A stretch of DNA of 64,000 nt from Rhizobium sp. AQ_MP (GCF_014237835.1 NZ_JACJVI010000004.1:1-64000), one strand, 5' to 3'. Positions 45,861 to 59,000 are shown, counted from the first letter of the stretch. Numbers and translations: made by a program. The notes: generated from the sequence alone by a model not told the origin.

Positions 45861-47645
45861 TCAGATCCCGTAATAGACATAGATTGCGGCGCAGGATGCC
45901 AGGCCGACGATGATGTTCATCGGCAGTCCGATCTTCACAAAGTCGCTGAAGCGGTAATTGCCTGCGCCATAGACCAGTGTGTTGGTCTGGTAGCCGATGG
46001 GCGTTGCGAAACTGGCGCTCGCGCCGAACATGACGGTTACGACCAGCGCCCTCGGATCAATGCCAAGCTGTTGCCCAAGGCCGATGACAATAGGGGTCAG
46101 GATGACCGCCACGGCATTGTTGGTAACGCATTCGGTGAGCGTGGAGGCAAGGACGTAGACAAGGATCAGCACGACGAAGGGCGAGACGGTCGACATGAGC
46201 GGCAGGGCCGTGTCGACAACCAGCGTGACGGCGCCGGTCTCCTGCAACCCCTGCCCCACGATCAGCATGGCAAAGATCAGGATCAGGATCCCGCCCTCGA
46301 TCGATCCCCAGGCTTCATCGGCATCGATGCAGCGCAGGATGAGGATGACGGGCACGGCGATCATTGCGAGTATGCCGATCTCCATGACGTTGAAGGCGGC
46401 CAGCACCACCACGAGACCGAGCGCCAGAAGCGCCAGCGGGGCCTTGGTCGGGCGAAAGGCGCGCGCGGTGGAGCGGGTGACGGAGACGAGATCGTTCTGG
46501 TGGGACAGTTCGTCGAGCGCCTCAGGCGTGCCTTCGAGAAGCAGCTTGTCGGCGGGACGCAGCCTTACATTCGCCAGATCCGGTCCCGGCACATGGCGGT
46601 GCCTGTGGGCGCCGAGAATGCGCACACCGAAACGGGTGCCGACAGAGAGGCTGGAGAGAAGCGTGCCGTAATTCATGCGGCCAGGCGCCACGACAGCCTC
46701 CACCACCAGCTTTTCGCCGCTGCCCGTTGCGCCGCGCCGTTGCCCGATACGCAGGCCTTCCAGGTCGTTGAGGGTAAGAAGGATGGATGATTTGGCGAGG
46801 ATGATCAGTCCGTCGCCCTTTTTCAGGGACAGGGACTGAAGGTCCTTTCGCACCACGCCTTCCTCCGAGCGCAGCCCGACGATCCGCAGCCCGGGCTGCT
46901 TGAACTCCGCGATCTCGCCAATCGGCTTGCCGGTATATTCGCCCTCGGCGAGCACCGTCAGCTCCGATAGATATTCGGCGTCGTCCTCATTGGCGAGTTC
47001 GCCACCCTCCTCGCGCCGGTCAGGCAGGAGAAACTTGCCGAGCACAAGCATGGTGAGGATGCCGGTCAAGGCGGCAGCGAGGCCGATGGGGGTGATCTCG
47101 AAGAGCGAGAAGGGCTCGAGCCCCTGACCGCGCGCCACGCCGTCGACAAGCAGATTGGTGGAGGTGCCGATCAAGGTCAGCGTTCCCCCGAGGATCGCGG
47201 CATAGGATATCGGGATCAGCAGCCGGGTTGCGGCGATGTCAAGCGCTGCGGCAAGGCGGATGACGATCGGGATGAGGACCAGCACCACCGGGGTGTTGTT
47301 CATGAAGGCCGAGGCTGTCAGCGTCGTCAGCAGAAAGATGGCCAGAGCCATTTTCGGCCGCTTCTTGGAGCGGTCGAGAACGAGGCCGGCCACTCTTTCG
47401 AGAACCCCTGTGCGGACCAGGGCGCCTGTGAGGACGAACATCGCCGCGATCGTCAGAGGCGCGGAATTGGAGAAGACGGCCATCGCCTTGTCGGTGGGCA
47501 CGAAACCGAGAACAATGAAGACCGCCGCGCCTGCGGAGGCCGTGACTTCGGCCGGATACTTCTCCCAAACGAACATGGCGAAGATCAAGACCACCAGCCC
47601 GAGCGCCACATGTGCCTCGTAGCCTGCAAAGAACCCCAGTGTCAT
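45861..47645 (-). CDS. SLC13-type transporter with two TrkA-C (RCK_C) domains
   Basis: A 594-residue membrane carrier. About five helices (10-205) are followed by two cytosolic RCK_C domains (about 225-390) and about six more helices. Conserved segments NNTPVVLVLIPIV and ECVTNNAVAVILTP are the paired substrate and sodium motifs of the DASS/SLC13 family. Members of this shape carry dicarboxylates or sulfate, and the substrate here cannot be told. Transcribed alone. Confidence 0.88.
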   Translation of the reverse strand: MTLGFFAGYEAHVALGLVVLIFAMFVWEKYPAEVTASAGAAVFIVLGFVPTDKAMAVFSNSAPLTIAAMFVLTGALVRTGVLERVAGLVLDRSKKRPKMALAIFLLTTLTASAFMNNTPVVLVLIPIVIRLAAALDIAATRLLIPISYAAILGGTLTLIGTSTNLLVDGVARGQGLEPFSLFEITPIGLAAALTGILTMLVLGKFLLPDRREEGGELANEDDAEYLSELTVLAEGEYTGKPIGEIAEFKQPGLRIVGLRSEEGVVRKDLQSLSLKKGDGLIILAKSSILLTLNDLEGLRIGQRRGATGSGEKLVVEAVVAPGRMNYGTLLSSLSVGTRFGVRILGAHRHRHVPGPDLANVRLRPADKLLLEGTPEALDELSHQNDLVSVTRSTARAFRPTKAPLALLALGLVVVLAAFNVMEIGILAMIAVPVILILRCIDADEAWGSIEGGILILIFAMLIVGQGLQETGAVTLVVDTALPLMSTVSPFVVLILVYVLASTLTECVTNNAVAVILTPIVIGLGQQLGIDPRALVVTVMFGASASFATPIGYQTNTLVYGAGNYRFSDFVKIGLPMNIIVGLASCAAIYVYYGI

Positions 47646-48037
47646 TTCCTGTTACGCCCCCAAGTTTTCACGCTCTTAAACGCGCGACCTTGGTTCTGGC
47701 TCCATGGGTCAGAAAATATCCCGGGACGATAGCCGCATTGAGGCAAATCGGGTCTCAAGAGATTGTGCGCGGGGCGTTTGGGCCAGGGCGGAAAACGCAA
47801 TGTTCTCAGAAACGGACAAGGCTGCCAGTTCCAAGGTGAAGCGTGACGCGTCGATTCCGTCGGCCCAGATTTGAAACTTTGCCGAGAGTGTTCACCCCAC
47901 CACATCCGCCGTCAGCGAAATCCCCAGGGCCATGCCGTTCATCCCGTCTGAAACTAGGGGATTGTTTGACACCGATATGCAGAAGCTGCTGCAAATCGCC
48001 TAGCATCCCGGCCGGAACCATCCCCGAAAGGACAACC
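47646..48037. other. gene-free divergent region
   Basis: 392 bases between the divergent SLC13 and small periplasmic protein genes. Presumably holds both promoters. No repeat, RNA or coding signal was recognised. Confidence 0.4.
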
Positions 48038-48529
48038 ATGAAAAAACTTCTCCTAGCCTCGGTTTTCGCAATCTCCATGCCGTTTGCCGCGTCTGCCGCC
48101 GAACTCATCTTTCCCAGCGATGCGCCGGTTGCGTCCATCACCATTCCCGACAGCTGGGGACCGCAGGAAACCGAAACGGGCGTTGATGCCACGTCCGAAG
48201 ACGGAGCCGTCTACTTCTCGATCGACGTGGCAGACGCCGCGTCTTCCGACAAGACGACCCAGATCGCCATCGACTTCCTGACCAAGAACGGCGTGAAGAT
48301 CGATCCCCAGTCCCTAAAGGAGTCTGGCGAGACCGATATCAACGGCCTGAAGATTTCTTCGCTCGATTACCAGGGGACGGACGAAGATGGTCCGGTCGAC
48401 ATATCGATCGGTTTCGCCGAAGCGGGCGACAAGGTTCTGATCTTCACCTATTGGGGTTCGAAGGAGACCCAGGCAGCGCACCAGAAGGAACTGGGCGAAA
48501 TGCTGGCCTCGCTGAAGCCCGCGAGCTGA
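48038..48529 (+). CDS. periplasmic protein of unknown function
   Basis: A 163-residue protein with a clear signal peptide (cut after residue 20, SAA|AEL). The mature part is beta-rich with regular short strands, an acidic surface and no cysteines. AAGGA lies close before ATG. No known motif was recognised. A good terminator follows. Confidence 0.78.
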   Translation: MKKLLLASVFAISMPFAASAAELIFPSDAPVASITIPDSWGPQETETGVDATSEDGAVYFSIDVADAASSDKTTQIAIDFLTKNGVKIDPQSLKESGETDINGLKISSLDYQGTDEDGPVDISIGFAEAGDKVLIFTYWGSKETQAAHQKELGEMLASLKPAS

Positions 48530-48572
48530 CGTTAAAAACCCGGCGCTTCCGCGCCACTGAGGCTGATTGCAG

Positions 48573-48602
48573 ACCCGTCGATTTTTCGGCGGGTTTTTCT
48601 CT
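48573..48602 (+). terminator. rho-independent terminator
   Basis: Stem ACCCGTCGA / TCGGCGGGT (one wobble) with a 4-base T loop, then TTTTTC. Confidence 0.8.
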
Positions 48603-48692
48603 GCGCCGAGCCGAGCGGACATGAAGAACTGGGTGCCCGGCGTCGGAGAGGTTCCGGAGGGGCACGCCCCTCCCTGCCCTATCAGCGGTGCC

Positions 48693-49040
48693 TCATTCGT
48701 CGGCGTCAAAGCTGTCGTCTTCGGCCTCCAAGCACATGTCGGCGCCTTCTTCGAGATCGCTTTCACTCAGCCCGTCGAAGAAGGCGACGCTGCTGCCGAT
48801 CATCTGGTTGGCGGCATCCTTGCCCCCATTGAGTTCCTCGGATTTTTCACGAAATGTCTCGGCGGCCGCCTTGTAGTCTTCCTGATCAGCATCATCGATG
48901 ACGCCGTTTTGGAGCGCAAGGCCGATGATCACCACACAGGCCGAAGGAGACGCATGGTCCGGCAGCTTGTCCTCCTCGGCATGCACGGGGGCGGACACGG
49001 CTGCGGCCAGCAGGAGGGCGTAGAGCGGAAATTTCGGCAC
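48693..49040 (-). CDS. small acidic secreted protein with two cysteines
   Basis: A 115-residue protein with a signal peptide (cut near residue 21, VHA|EED). The mature protein is acidic and has cysteines near residues 35 and 102 that may form a disulfide. The start is GTG at 49040 with AGGA eight bases upstream. Function unknown. Confidence 0.7.
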   Translation of the reverse strand: MPKFPLYALLLAAAVSAPVHAEEDKLPDHASPSACVVIIGLALQNGVIDDADQEDYKAAAETFREKSEELNGGKDAANQMIGSSVAFFDGLSESDLEEGADMCLEAEDDSFDADE

Positions 49041-49161
49041 GTCGGAGATCCTATGGCGTTTTGAAAGAGGTCCAGTCGCAAGGACCTGCCATGTATGCTG
49101 TTTACAAAGCGTGAAATGATGGGGCCGTCGCGCCGTCCGAAGGGTCCTACCCGTCGGTGAC

Positions 49162-49446
49162 CTACATAATATCCGCCGTCAGCGAAATCCCCAGCGCCTT
49201 CATCACCGCAAGCGTCGTCTTGAGGGTCGGATTGCCCTCGCTGGAGAGCGTCCGATACAGTTGCTCCCGCGAAAGTCCCGCCTCCCGCGCAATGCCGGCC
49301 ATGCCTTTCGCGCGGGCGACGACGCCGAGCGCGTGGGCGATGTAGGAGGCATCGTCGGTCTTCAGGGCCTCGTTGACGAAGACCGAAATCGCTTCCGGAG
49401 TATCGAGGTCTTCGGCCGGATCATAGTCGGTCAGGATTTCAGTCAT
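49162..49446 (-). CDS. antitoxin of a HigBA-like toxin-antitoxin pair
   Basis: A 94-residue antitoxin. An N-terminal toxin-wrapping segment (MTEILTDYDPAEDLDTPEAI) is followed by a helix-turn-helix (GMAGIAREAGLSREQLYRTL) that would bind its own promoter. It matches the addiction-module antidote family whose partner is a RelE-fold killer. Its start overlaps the toxin gene by eight bases, downstream of the toxin, the HigBA order. Confidence 0.88.
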   Translation of the reverse strand: MTEILTDYDPAEDLDTPEAISVFVNEALKTDDASYIAHALGVVARAKGMAGIAREAGLSREQLYRTLSSEGNPTLKTTLAVMKALGISLTADIM

Positions 49447-49744
49447 CTGTCTCTCTCCAGATCCGTGCCAGGCGTTTCGCGGTCTCGATGTCTCTAACCT
49501 GGCGGTCTTTGTCTCCGCCACAGAGGAGGATAATGATCTCAGCACCCCGCTGCATAAAGTAGATGCGATAGCCAGGGCCGTAGTGCAGGCGCAGTTCCTG
49601 CACGCCCTCGCCGACGGATGCTGCATCGCCCACATGGCCAAAGCCGAGGCGGTCGAGACGCGCAGCAATCAAAGCTGCGGCTCGCCGGTCCTTCAGACCG
49701 AGGCGCCACTTTCGAAAAGTCTCAGTCTGCTTCAACTCGAACAT
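49439..49744 (-). CDS. RelE/ParE-fold toxin (HigB-like)
   Basis: A 101-residue toxin with the core ARLDRLGFGHVGDAASVGEG, then LHYGPGYRIYF and ILLCGGDKDRQ, typical of the addiction-module killer family. It would act as a ribosome-dependent mRNA endonuclease. ATG at 49744 is preferred to the TTG at 49756. Followed in operon by its antitoxin. Confidence 0.88.
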   Translation of the reverse strand: MFELKQTETFRKWRLGLKDRRAAALIAARLDRLGFGHVGDAASVGEGVQELRLHYGPGYRIYFMQRGAEIIILLCGGDKDRQVRDIETAKRLARIWRETDD

Positions 49745-49784
49745 ATTGTCGTCCAAAAACTACAAATGCACAAGCCCTGCGGAA

Positions 49785-52451
<2,667 letters not shown>

Positions 52452-52747
52452 TGCCCTCTCCACCCGAACAGGCTTGTTTTTCCACCGTTTACAGCAATTG
52501 TGACGGATTGGAAACGCCAGCTTGTCAAGTTTATGCTGCAATGCATCATAATTGCGGCAATCGCAGCAGATCGCACTCACGGGCATGTGAGTTTTCGTGG
52601 TCCGGGCCGAGGTGACGATTGTTACATCTCATCACGCATTGCGATGAACGGTCACTTAAAATGACCGGAGAAATCGCTCCGGGATGATGCACTGCAGCTC
52701 AGTCTTTGCTAGTGGGCAATCACAGCAATTGTAATCCGGAATCAAAA

Positions 52748-54067
52748 ATGACCCTGACCAGCCCGGTTTCCCTGACTGAGATCCCGCAGAACAACCTCTA
52801 CAAGAAGGGCGATGTCTTCGTTCTTTTCGGGGAATTGTTCGGGCGTGGCTATGTCACGGGCCTGCTCGACCAGGCCAAGAAGGCCGGCATGGAGATCATC
52901 GGAATCACCGTTGGTCGCCGTGACGAAAACAACAAGCTTCGCCCTCTGAACGCCGAAGAGCTCGCCCAGGCAGAAGCCAATCTCGGCGGCCGGATCATCA
53001 ACATTCCCGCCATGGCCGGCTTTGATCTCGATGCGCCCGATGGCGAGCCGACGCCGACCGACCTGCTCGCCTCGCTGACCTTGGAAAACTGGGAAACGGA
53101 AAAGCTCGACTGGGCGCATATCGAAAAGTGCCGCCAGGTTGGCGTTGAGCGTTTCCAGAAGGCGGTTGCCGACATCATGGCCGAGCTGGAAGGCATGATC
53201 GCCGACGGCAAGAACGTTCATTTCGCCCATACGATGGCGGGCGGCATTCCGAAGGCGAAGGTCTTCCTCGTGATTGCCAACCGCATCTACAAGGGCCGTG
53301 GCGCGCGCCACATGTCCTCGCAGGTGCTGCTCGACAGCGATCTCGGCAAGCTCATCCTGCAGAACTTCGACGAAGTCTCGGCGAACACGTTCCGCCACCT
53401 GATCGAAGGCAGCGCTGCCATTCGCGCCCGCATCGAAAAAAGCGGTGGCCAGGTCCGTTACTCGGCCTATGGCTATCACGGCACCGGCATCCTGATCGGC
53501 GACGAGTATCGCTGGCAGACCTACACCAACTACACCCAGGGCTATGCCAAGATGAAGCTCGAGGCGATCGCCGAGGAGGCATACGCCTCCGGCATCAAGG
53601 CGACCGTCTTCAACTGCCCCGAGATCCGCACCAATTCGTCCGATGTCTTTGCCGGCATTGAGCTGCCGCTTCTGCCGCTCCTGAAGGCCTTGAAGAAGGA
53701 AAACCCCGGCGCCCGCGCCGCGAAGATCTGGGCGGACTGCGAAGCGCTGCTGGTCGAGGGCGTAACTGTGGACGGCGTGCTCCAGAAGATCGCCGACTTC
53801 CAGGTCAGCGAGGTGATGAAGCCGTTCTACGACTTCAACAACTGGCCGATGCCCAACAGCCAGGGCCAGTCCGACATCACCATCGGCACCTCGGCCGAAA
53901 TCGCCCAGATGCATAGGGATGCCAAGGCACTGATCTCGGATTACCTGAGCGTGCTCGTGGTGGAAGCAACCGGCGCGCTGATCTTCGGCGAAGTGGCGAA
54001 CCCATCGGCGCCGGTGCTGTGGCTCAACCACGATCTGGTGGCAAGGCAGATCAATTCGGCTGGGTGA
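52748..54067 (+). CDS. FabMG-like protein (putative enoyl-ACP reductase)
   Basis: A 439-residue cytosolic protein with a Rossmann-like start (VFVLFGELFGRGYVTGLLDQA), then AHTMAGGIPKAK and YSAYGYHGTG. From memory it resembles the family named after FabMG, an enoyl-acyl carrier protein reductase found in metagenomes and linked to triclosan tolerance. That naming is tentative. Divergent from ppdK; GGA lies seven bases before ATG at 52748. Confidence 0.6.
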   Translation: MTLTSPVSLTEIPQNNLYKKGDVFVLFGELFGRGYVTGLLDQAKKAGMEIIGITVGRRDENNKLRPLNAEELAQAEANLGGRIINIPAMAGFDLDAPDGEPTPTDLLASLTLENWETEKLDWAHIEKCRQVGVERFQKAVADIMAELEGMIADGKNVHFAHTMAGGIPKAKVFLVIANRIYKGRGARHMSSQVLLDSDLGKLILQNFDEVSANTFRHLIEGSAAIRARIEKSGGQVRYSAYGYHGTGILIGDEYRWQTYTNYTQGYAKMKLEAIAEEAYASGIKATVFNCPEIRTNSSDVFAGIELPLLPLLKALKKENPGARAAKIWADCEALLVEGVTVDGVLQKIADFQVSEVMKPFYDFNNWPMPNSQGQSDITIGTSAEIAQMHRDAKALISDYLSVLVVEATGALIFGEVANPSAPVLWLNHDLVARQINSAG

Positions 54068-54136
54068 GCGCGCAAAGCGAATAGCGAATAGAAGGATGCC
54101 GGGAGCCATGCTTCCGGCATTTTCGTATCGGTGGGT

Positions 54137-54262
54137 CGTCATCCTCGGGCTTGTCCCGAGGATCTACTGCCGCTGCTATTGGCTCGAGGTTTATGGCTTC
54201 TCGATAGGCCTCCCATCCACGGCAAGCCTTGGCAGATCCTCGGGACAAGCCCGAGGATGACG
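54137..54262. repeat. nested palindromic repeat with perfect 29-bp inverted arms
   Basis: Arms 54137-54165 and 54234-54262 are perfect inverted copies, and each arm contains its own palindrome (CCTCGGG-CTTGT-CCCGAGG). It lies in a 357-base gene-free stretch before the MFS gene. The shape is that of a small intergenic repeat unit, different from the RIME-like elements. Confidence 0.85.
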
Positions 54263-54424
54263 GGGCGTATGGGGCATAATCCCTGCCCGCCAGATATCTC
54301 GGCGAGCAGCGCCAACCAATGGGCCTTTTTCGGGGGCGAACCGATCGCTCCGCTCGACGGCTGGACTTCGGCGACCGATGCTGGCACGCCGTTGACTGGT
54401 CATCAGACAAATCGAGTCGTCTCC

Positions 54425-55591
54425 ATGCATTTTCAGCCTCAGTACCGCGTCTATATCGCCTTTTTCCTGTTTGCCATGTCGACCGGTTCGCTGTTCTCGC
54501 GCCTGCCGGACCTGCAGACGCAGCTTTCCGTCAACAAGGCGGAACTCGGCATGACCTTGATCGGCATGGCGATTGGCTCGCTGATCTCGCTCACGCTGTC
54601 CTCGCCGCTCATCGTGCGGCTCGGGTCGCGCCTGACACTGGCGATTACCCTGCTCGGGGTCATGGGACTGCTTTGCCTCATCCCGCTCCTTCCATCGGCG
54701 CCCTTCGTGTTCGTCACCTTGTTCGCAATCGGACTTCTCGCCGGCGCGCTGGAAATCTGTCTCAATGTCGAGATCGGACGGATTGAGGCGCAGGCGGGCT
54801 TCGGTGTCATGAACCGCGCGCATGGCTGCTGGAGCCTCGGCTTCTTCGTCACGGCGGTCACCGCATCGCTGGTGCGGCAGGCGGGCATTCCGATGCAGAC
54901 GCACATGCATGTGCTGCTGGGGCTGATGTTCGTCATCGGCGCGATCACGATCGCAGGTATGAAGAATGCGCCGGCACTGACCACCGCAGGCGCCGAGGAC
55001 AAGGCGCCGCATTTTGCGCTGCCGACGCTGGCGCTTCTGCCGCTCTGCATCATCGGCACCTCGGCCTTCCTGATCGAAGGTGCCGGCATCGACTGGTCGA
55101 CGATCTACATGGAAGAGGTCTTCGACGTCTCGCCCTTCATTTCCGGTTCCGGGCTGACGCTGTTTGCCTTCTTCATGGCGCTCGTTCGTCTGACGGTCGA
55201 TCCTGTGGTCGATCGCCATGGCGCACGGCTCGTGGGCCGCGTGCTGCTCTCGGTGGCAGCGGCCGGGATCGCCATGGCCTGGCTTGCGCCGCATCCTTAC
55301 GTGGCGCTTCTCGGTTTTGCCCTGATGGGCGCCGGCTGCAGCGCGGTCTATCCTATGGCAGTTTCGGCGGCCGCCCAGCGCACAGACCGACCCGCCGTCA
55401 TCAATGTCGCGGCGATCGCGCAGATGGCCTTCGTCGTCTTTTTCCTCGGGCCGCCGCTGCTCGGCTTCGTCGCCGAAGCCTTCGGCATCCGCAATGCCTA
55501 TCTCGTCTGCCTGCCGCTGGTGCTCGGCTCGATCCTGGCCAGTCGTGCCCTGCCGGTCGGGCCGGCCCGGCGTGCGGCGGTGGCGGCGTGA
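54425..55591 (+). CDS. MFS transporter
   Basis: A 388-residue carrier with about 12 membrane helices of the sugar-type major facilitator group. The loop 2-3 and the charged segment NVEIGRIEAQAGFGVMNRAHGCWSLG resemble FucP-like/YbjJ-type members. Substrate unknown. The start at 54425 is where similarity begins; the open frame reaches 54131 through the palindromic repeat and is not real there. Convergent with the Ivy-like gene, with only a few bases between them. Confidence 0.85.
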   Translation: MHFQPQYRVYIAFFLFAMSTGSLFSRLPDLQTQLSVNKAELGMTLIGMAIGSLISLTLSSPLIVRLGSRLTLAITLLGVMGLLCLIPLLPSAPFVFVTLFAIGLLAGALEICLNVEIGRIEAQAGFGVMNRAHGCWSLGFFVTAVTASLVRQAGIPMQTHMHVLLGLMFVIGAITIAGMKNAPALTTAGAEDKAPHFALPTLALLPLCIIGTSAFLIEGAGIDWSTIYMEEVFDVSPFISGSGLTLFAFFMALVRLTVDPVVDRHGARLVGRVLLSVAAAGIAMAWLAPHPYVALLGFALMGAGCSAVYPMAVSAAAQRTDRPAVINVAAIAQMAFVVFFLGPPLLGFVAEAFGIRNAYLVCLPLVLGSILASRALPVGPARRAAVAA

Positions 55592-55594
55592 CCG

Positions 55595-56011
55595 TCAACG
55601 GGTGAGGAAGAACAGTTCTTCCGGGCCCGGATCGCCGAAGATCTTGATGCCGAGTTCGGCATCGGAGACGTAGAGCAGCGCCCGCTTGCCATCCTCGGAA
55701 TACAGTACGCGGATAAAGCTCGTTTCGCAGGTCCGGGGCTCACACGCACGGAACAGCTGCATGCGCTTGTCCTTGACCTTCACCTCTTCGGAGGCGAGCG
55801 CGACGTAGCGCGGCTGACGCACGAGAGCACGCACCCAGAAGGGCAGTCCAGGCTTGCCCTTGATCATCTCCATCAGGCTGTCGCGATGGGCCGGAGAGGT
55901 CGCCAGCACGCTCGGCAGGTAGTTGCCGGCGAGCGAGGTGGAAGTCTGGGCATGGACGGGGGCGGCCACAAGGGTCGCGACAAGGCCAAACATGATCAGG
56001 AGCCGCCTCAC
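55595..56011 (-). CDS. Ivy-like lysozyme inhibitor
   Basis: A 138-residue periplasmic protein with a signal peptide (cut after residue 21, VHA|QTS). The loop CEPRTC (90-95) matches the CKPHDC loop by which Ivy proteins block the lysozyme active site, and the flanking LPFWVRALV and ALLYV segments fit the fold. It overlaps the smc stop by four bases (ATGA), so it is co-translated with smc, an unusual pairing. Confidence 0.78.
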   Translation of the reverse strand: MRRLLIMFGLVATLVAAPVHAQTSTSLAGNYLPSVLATSPAHRDSLMEMIKGKPGLPFWVRALVRQPRYVALASEEVKVKDKRMQLFRACEPRTCETSFIRVLYSEDGKRALLYVSDAELGIKIFGDPGPEELFFLTR

Positions 56012-59000
56012 ACCAAGTCCCTCTCGCGCAGGGCCTCCGCCGTCTGCAAATCGACGGAGACGAGCTGGCTCACACCCTGCTCGGCCATGGTGACGCCGAA
56101 GAGGCGGTTCATGCGGGCCATGGTGATGGGATTGTGGGTGATGATGACGAAGCGGGTCTCGGTGGAGGCGGCCATTTCGTCCATGAGGTTGCAGTAGCGC
56201 TCGACATTGTGGTCGTCGAGCGGCGCGTCCACCTCGTCCAGCACGCAGATCGGCGCGGGGTTGGTCAGGAAGACGGCGAAGATCAGGGCCATGGCGGTCA
56301 GCGCCTGTTCGCCGCCCGAGAGCAGCGTCATGGTCTGCGGCTTCTTGCCCGGCGGGCGGGCGAGAATTTCGAGGCCGGCTTCGAGCGGGTCATCGCTTTC
56401 GATCAGCTGCAATTCGGCAGTGCCGCCGTTGAAGAGGTGGGTGAAGAGGCGCTGGAACTGGGCGTTGACGACGTCGAAGGCAGCGATCAGGCGTTCGCGG
56501 CCTTCGCGGTTGAGGCTCTGGATGGCGCCACGCAGCTTGCGGATGGCATCGATCACGTCGTCGCGCTCCTTGATCAGGGTGCTAAGCTTTTCCGACAGTT
56601 CCTTCTGCTCTTCTTCGGCGCGCAGGTTGACGGCACCCAAGCGCTCGCGCTCCATCTTGAGCCGGTCGAGATTGCGTTCGACCTCGCGCAGGTCGCCGAT
56701 TTCGGAGGGGTCTTTCAGGCCCGTCAGGCGGAAGGCCTCGTGCGGGCCGACAGTCAGCGTATCGCGGATGCGGGTCTCGGCTTCGATGCGCCATTCGCGG
56801 GCGGAGACGAGGCGTTCTTCGGCGCGGCCACGCTTTTCCCTGCTTTCAGCAAGTTCGGCGAGTGCTGCGGCCGCCTTCTGGTCGGCCTCGCGCTGGCGGG
56901 TCTCGGCTTCGACGAGGCGATCGGCGGCGTCGCGGCGGTCCTTCTCGGCCTTGTCGAGTGCCGTCATCAGGTTGCGGCGCTTGTCCTCGAATTCGTCGGG
57001 CGCCATTTCGAGATCGGTGATCTCCTCGCGGGCTTCCGCCTCGCGCTCGCGCAGGGTCGCGATGTGTTCCTCGGCAGACTTGGCGCGGTTCTGCCAGTTC
57101 TGCTTTTCCTGGCGGATCGAGAGAATGCGGCGGCGGCGCATTTCGTCTTCGCGGGCGAGCCCTTCAAAACGGGCACGAGCTTCGGCGAGCAGACCCCGGT
57201 CGCGGGCGACAATCGCCTCGGCATCGCGCAGGCGGGCGTCAAGGGCGGAGAGGTCGGGCGTCTCCTCCATCTCGATGCGCGCGGTTTCCTCCTGCTCGAC
57301 GATCTCCTCGATCTGGGCCTTCAGACCGTTCACCGCCTCCTCGATCACCTCGCGGCGGCGGATGAGATCGCCCGAGGCGCGTTCGGCCTGGGCAAGAGCA
57401 TCGCGGGCTTCGGCCAGCGCGCGCACCGTCAGACGGCTGCGGTCTCGGGCATCGGTCAAGCGGGCTTCTTCGGCGCGGATGGCGTCGGCTGCTTCGGCCA
57501 AGCGATCCTCGGCCTCGACCATCTGGTCGCGGGCTTCCTCGGTTTCGATCTCGATTTCGGCGAGCCGGTTCTTCTGGGCGAGGCGCAGGGCCGCAGCACT
57601 CGGGGCGTCGGCGCCGGTGACATGGCCGTCCCAGCGGTAGACGGCGCCGTCGCGGGTGACCAGGCGCTGGCCGGGCGCGAGGTCTGCCATCAGCTTGAGA
57701 GCGTCTGCTTCCTCGACCACACCGATCTGGCGGAGTGCACGGGTGAGTGCTGCGGGGGCGCGGACATGGGCGATAAGGGGTTTGGCGCCGGATGGCAGGC
57801 TTGGGTCCCCTGCCCCGTCGCCATTGCCGTGCCAATGCGCAGGTGCTGCGGGATCGAGCGCACTGTCGAGATCGTCGCCAAGGGCAGCGCCCAGAGCGGT
57901 CTCATAGCCACGATCGACCGAGAGTTCGTCGGCGACCGGCGGGAAATCGCCTGTCGTCGTCGAGGCCAGGATGCGAGCGATGGTGCGGGCTTCTGTTTCC
58001 AGACCGTTGACCCGGGCGCGCGCGGCATCCAGCGGCTGGCGCAGATGGCTTTCGGTGCGGCGGGCCTCATTGAGCGCCGCCTCGGCTTCCATGGCCGCAC
58101 TTTCCGCATCGGCAACCGCCTGCTCGGCGATCTCGACCATTTCGCGCTTCTCGTCCGGATCGGGGAGAGCGGCGATCCGGTCTGAAATCTCAGAGAGTTC
58201 GCGGGAGGCTTCCGACACCTGGCGCTCAAGGCGGGCGCGGCGCTCGGCGAGATCGCGGATGGCGCGTTCCAGCTGGTTGCGGCCGGCGGCGGCCTCGGCG
58301 CGCTCGGCGGTCAGGCGGGTGAAATCACGCTCGCTGTCGGCAAGGGTCGCGGCAGCGGCCTCGAAGGCTTCCTTTGCCTCTTCGCCGAAGCGTCCGGCAT
58401 CGGCGAGGATTTCCTCGAGTTCGGCCTCTTCTTCCGCCAGCCGCTGGATGACTTCGGCATTCTCCGACACCAGACGCTCCTCGCGGCGGATGTCCTCGTC
58501 GAGCTGGGCGAGACGGCGGGTGAGCTCGTCGCGGCGGCGCAGGATGCGGCTGGCTTCCTCGTCCAGCTGGCTGCGGGCGATCTGCAGGCGCTGCAGGGCA
58601 GCGGCGGCCTTCGCCTCCTCCTCGCGCAGTTCCGGCATCTTGAGGCTTGCCACGGCCTGAAGCTTTGCCGCCTCCATCTGGTGGTTCGCCTTTTCGGCGA
58701 CCGTCGACATGGCCTGGTTCAGGGCGCTTTCCGCCTCGCCTTCCGCCTGCTTGGCCTGCGACCAGCGGATGTGCAGGAGCATGGCGTCATGGGCGCGGAT
58801 ATCGGCGGACAGCATCTTGAAGCGGTTGGCCTGGCGGGCCTGTCGCTTGAGGCTCTCGATCTGGCTTTCGAGCTGGGCGGTGATGTCTTCGAGCCGCTCG
58901 AGATTGGTTTCCGCCGCGCGCAGGCGAAGTTCCGCTTCATGGCGGCGAGAATGCAGGCCGGAAATGCCGGCGGCTTCTTCGAGCAATTGCCGCCGCGCCT

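Noticed and set aside
47806..48192. A minus-strand frame overlapping the small periplasmic protein gene
   Set aside because: The plus-strand gene has a signal peptide, a good ribosome site and a terminator; the opposing frame has none.
56134..58185. Long plus-strand open frames opposite smc
   Set aside because: They mirror the coiled-coil codons of smc and show no domain or ribosome site.
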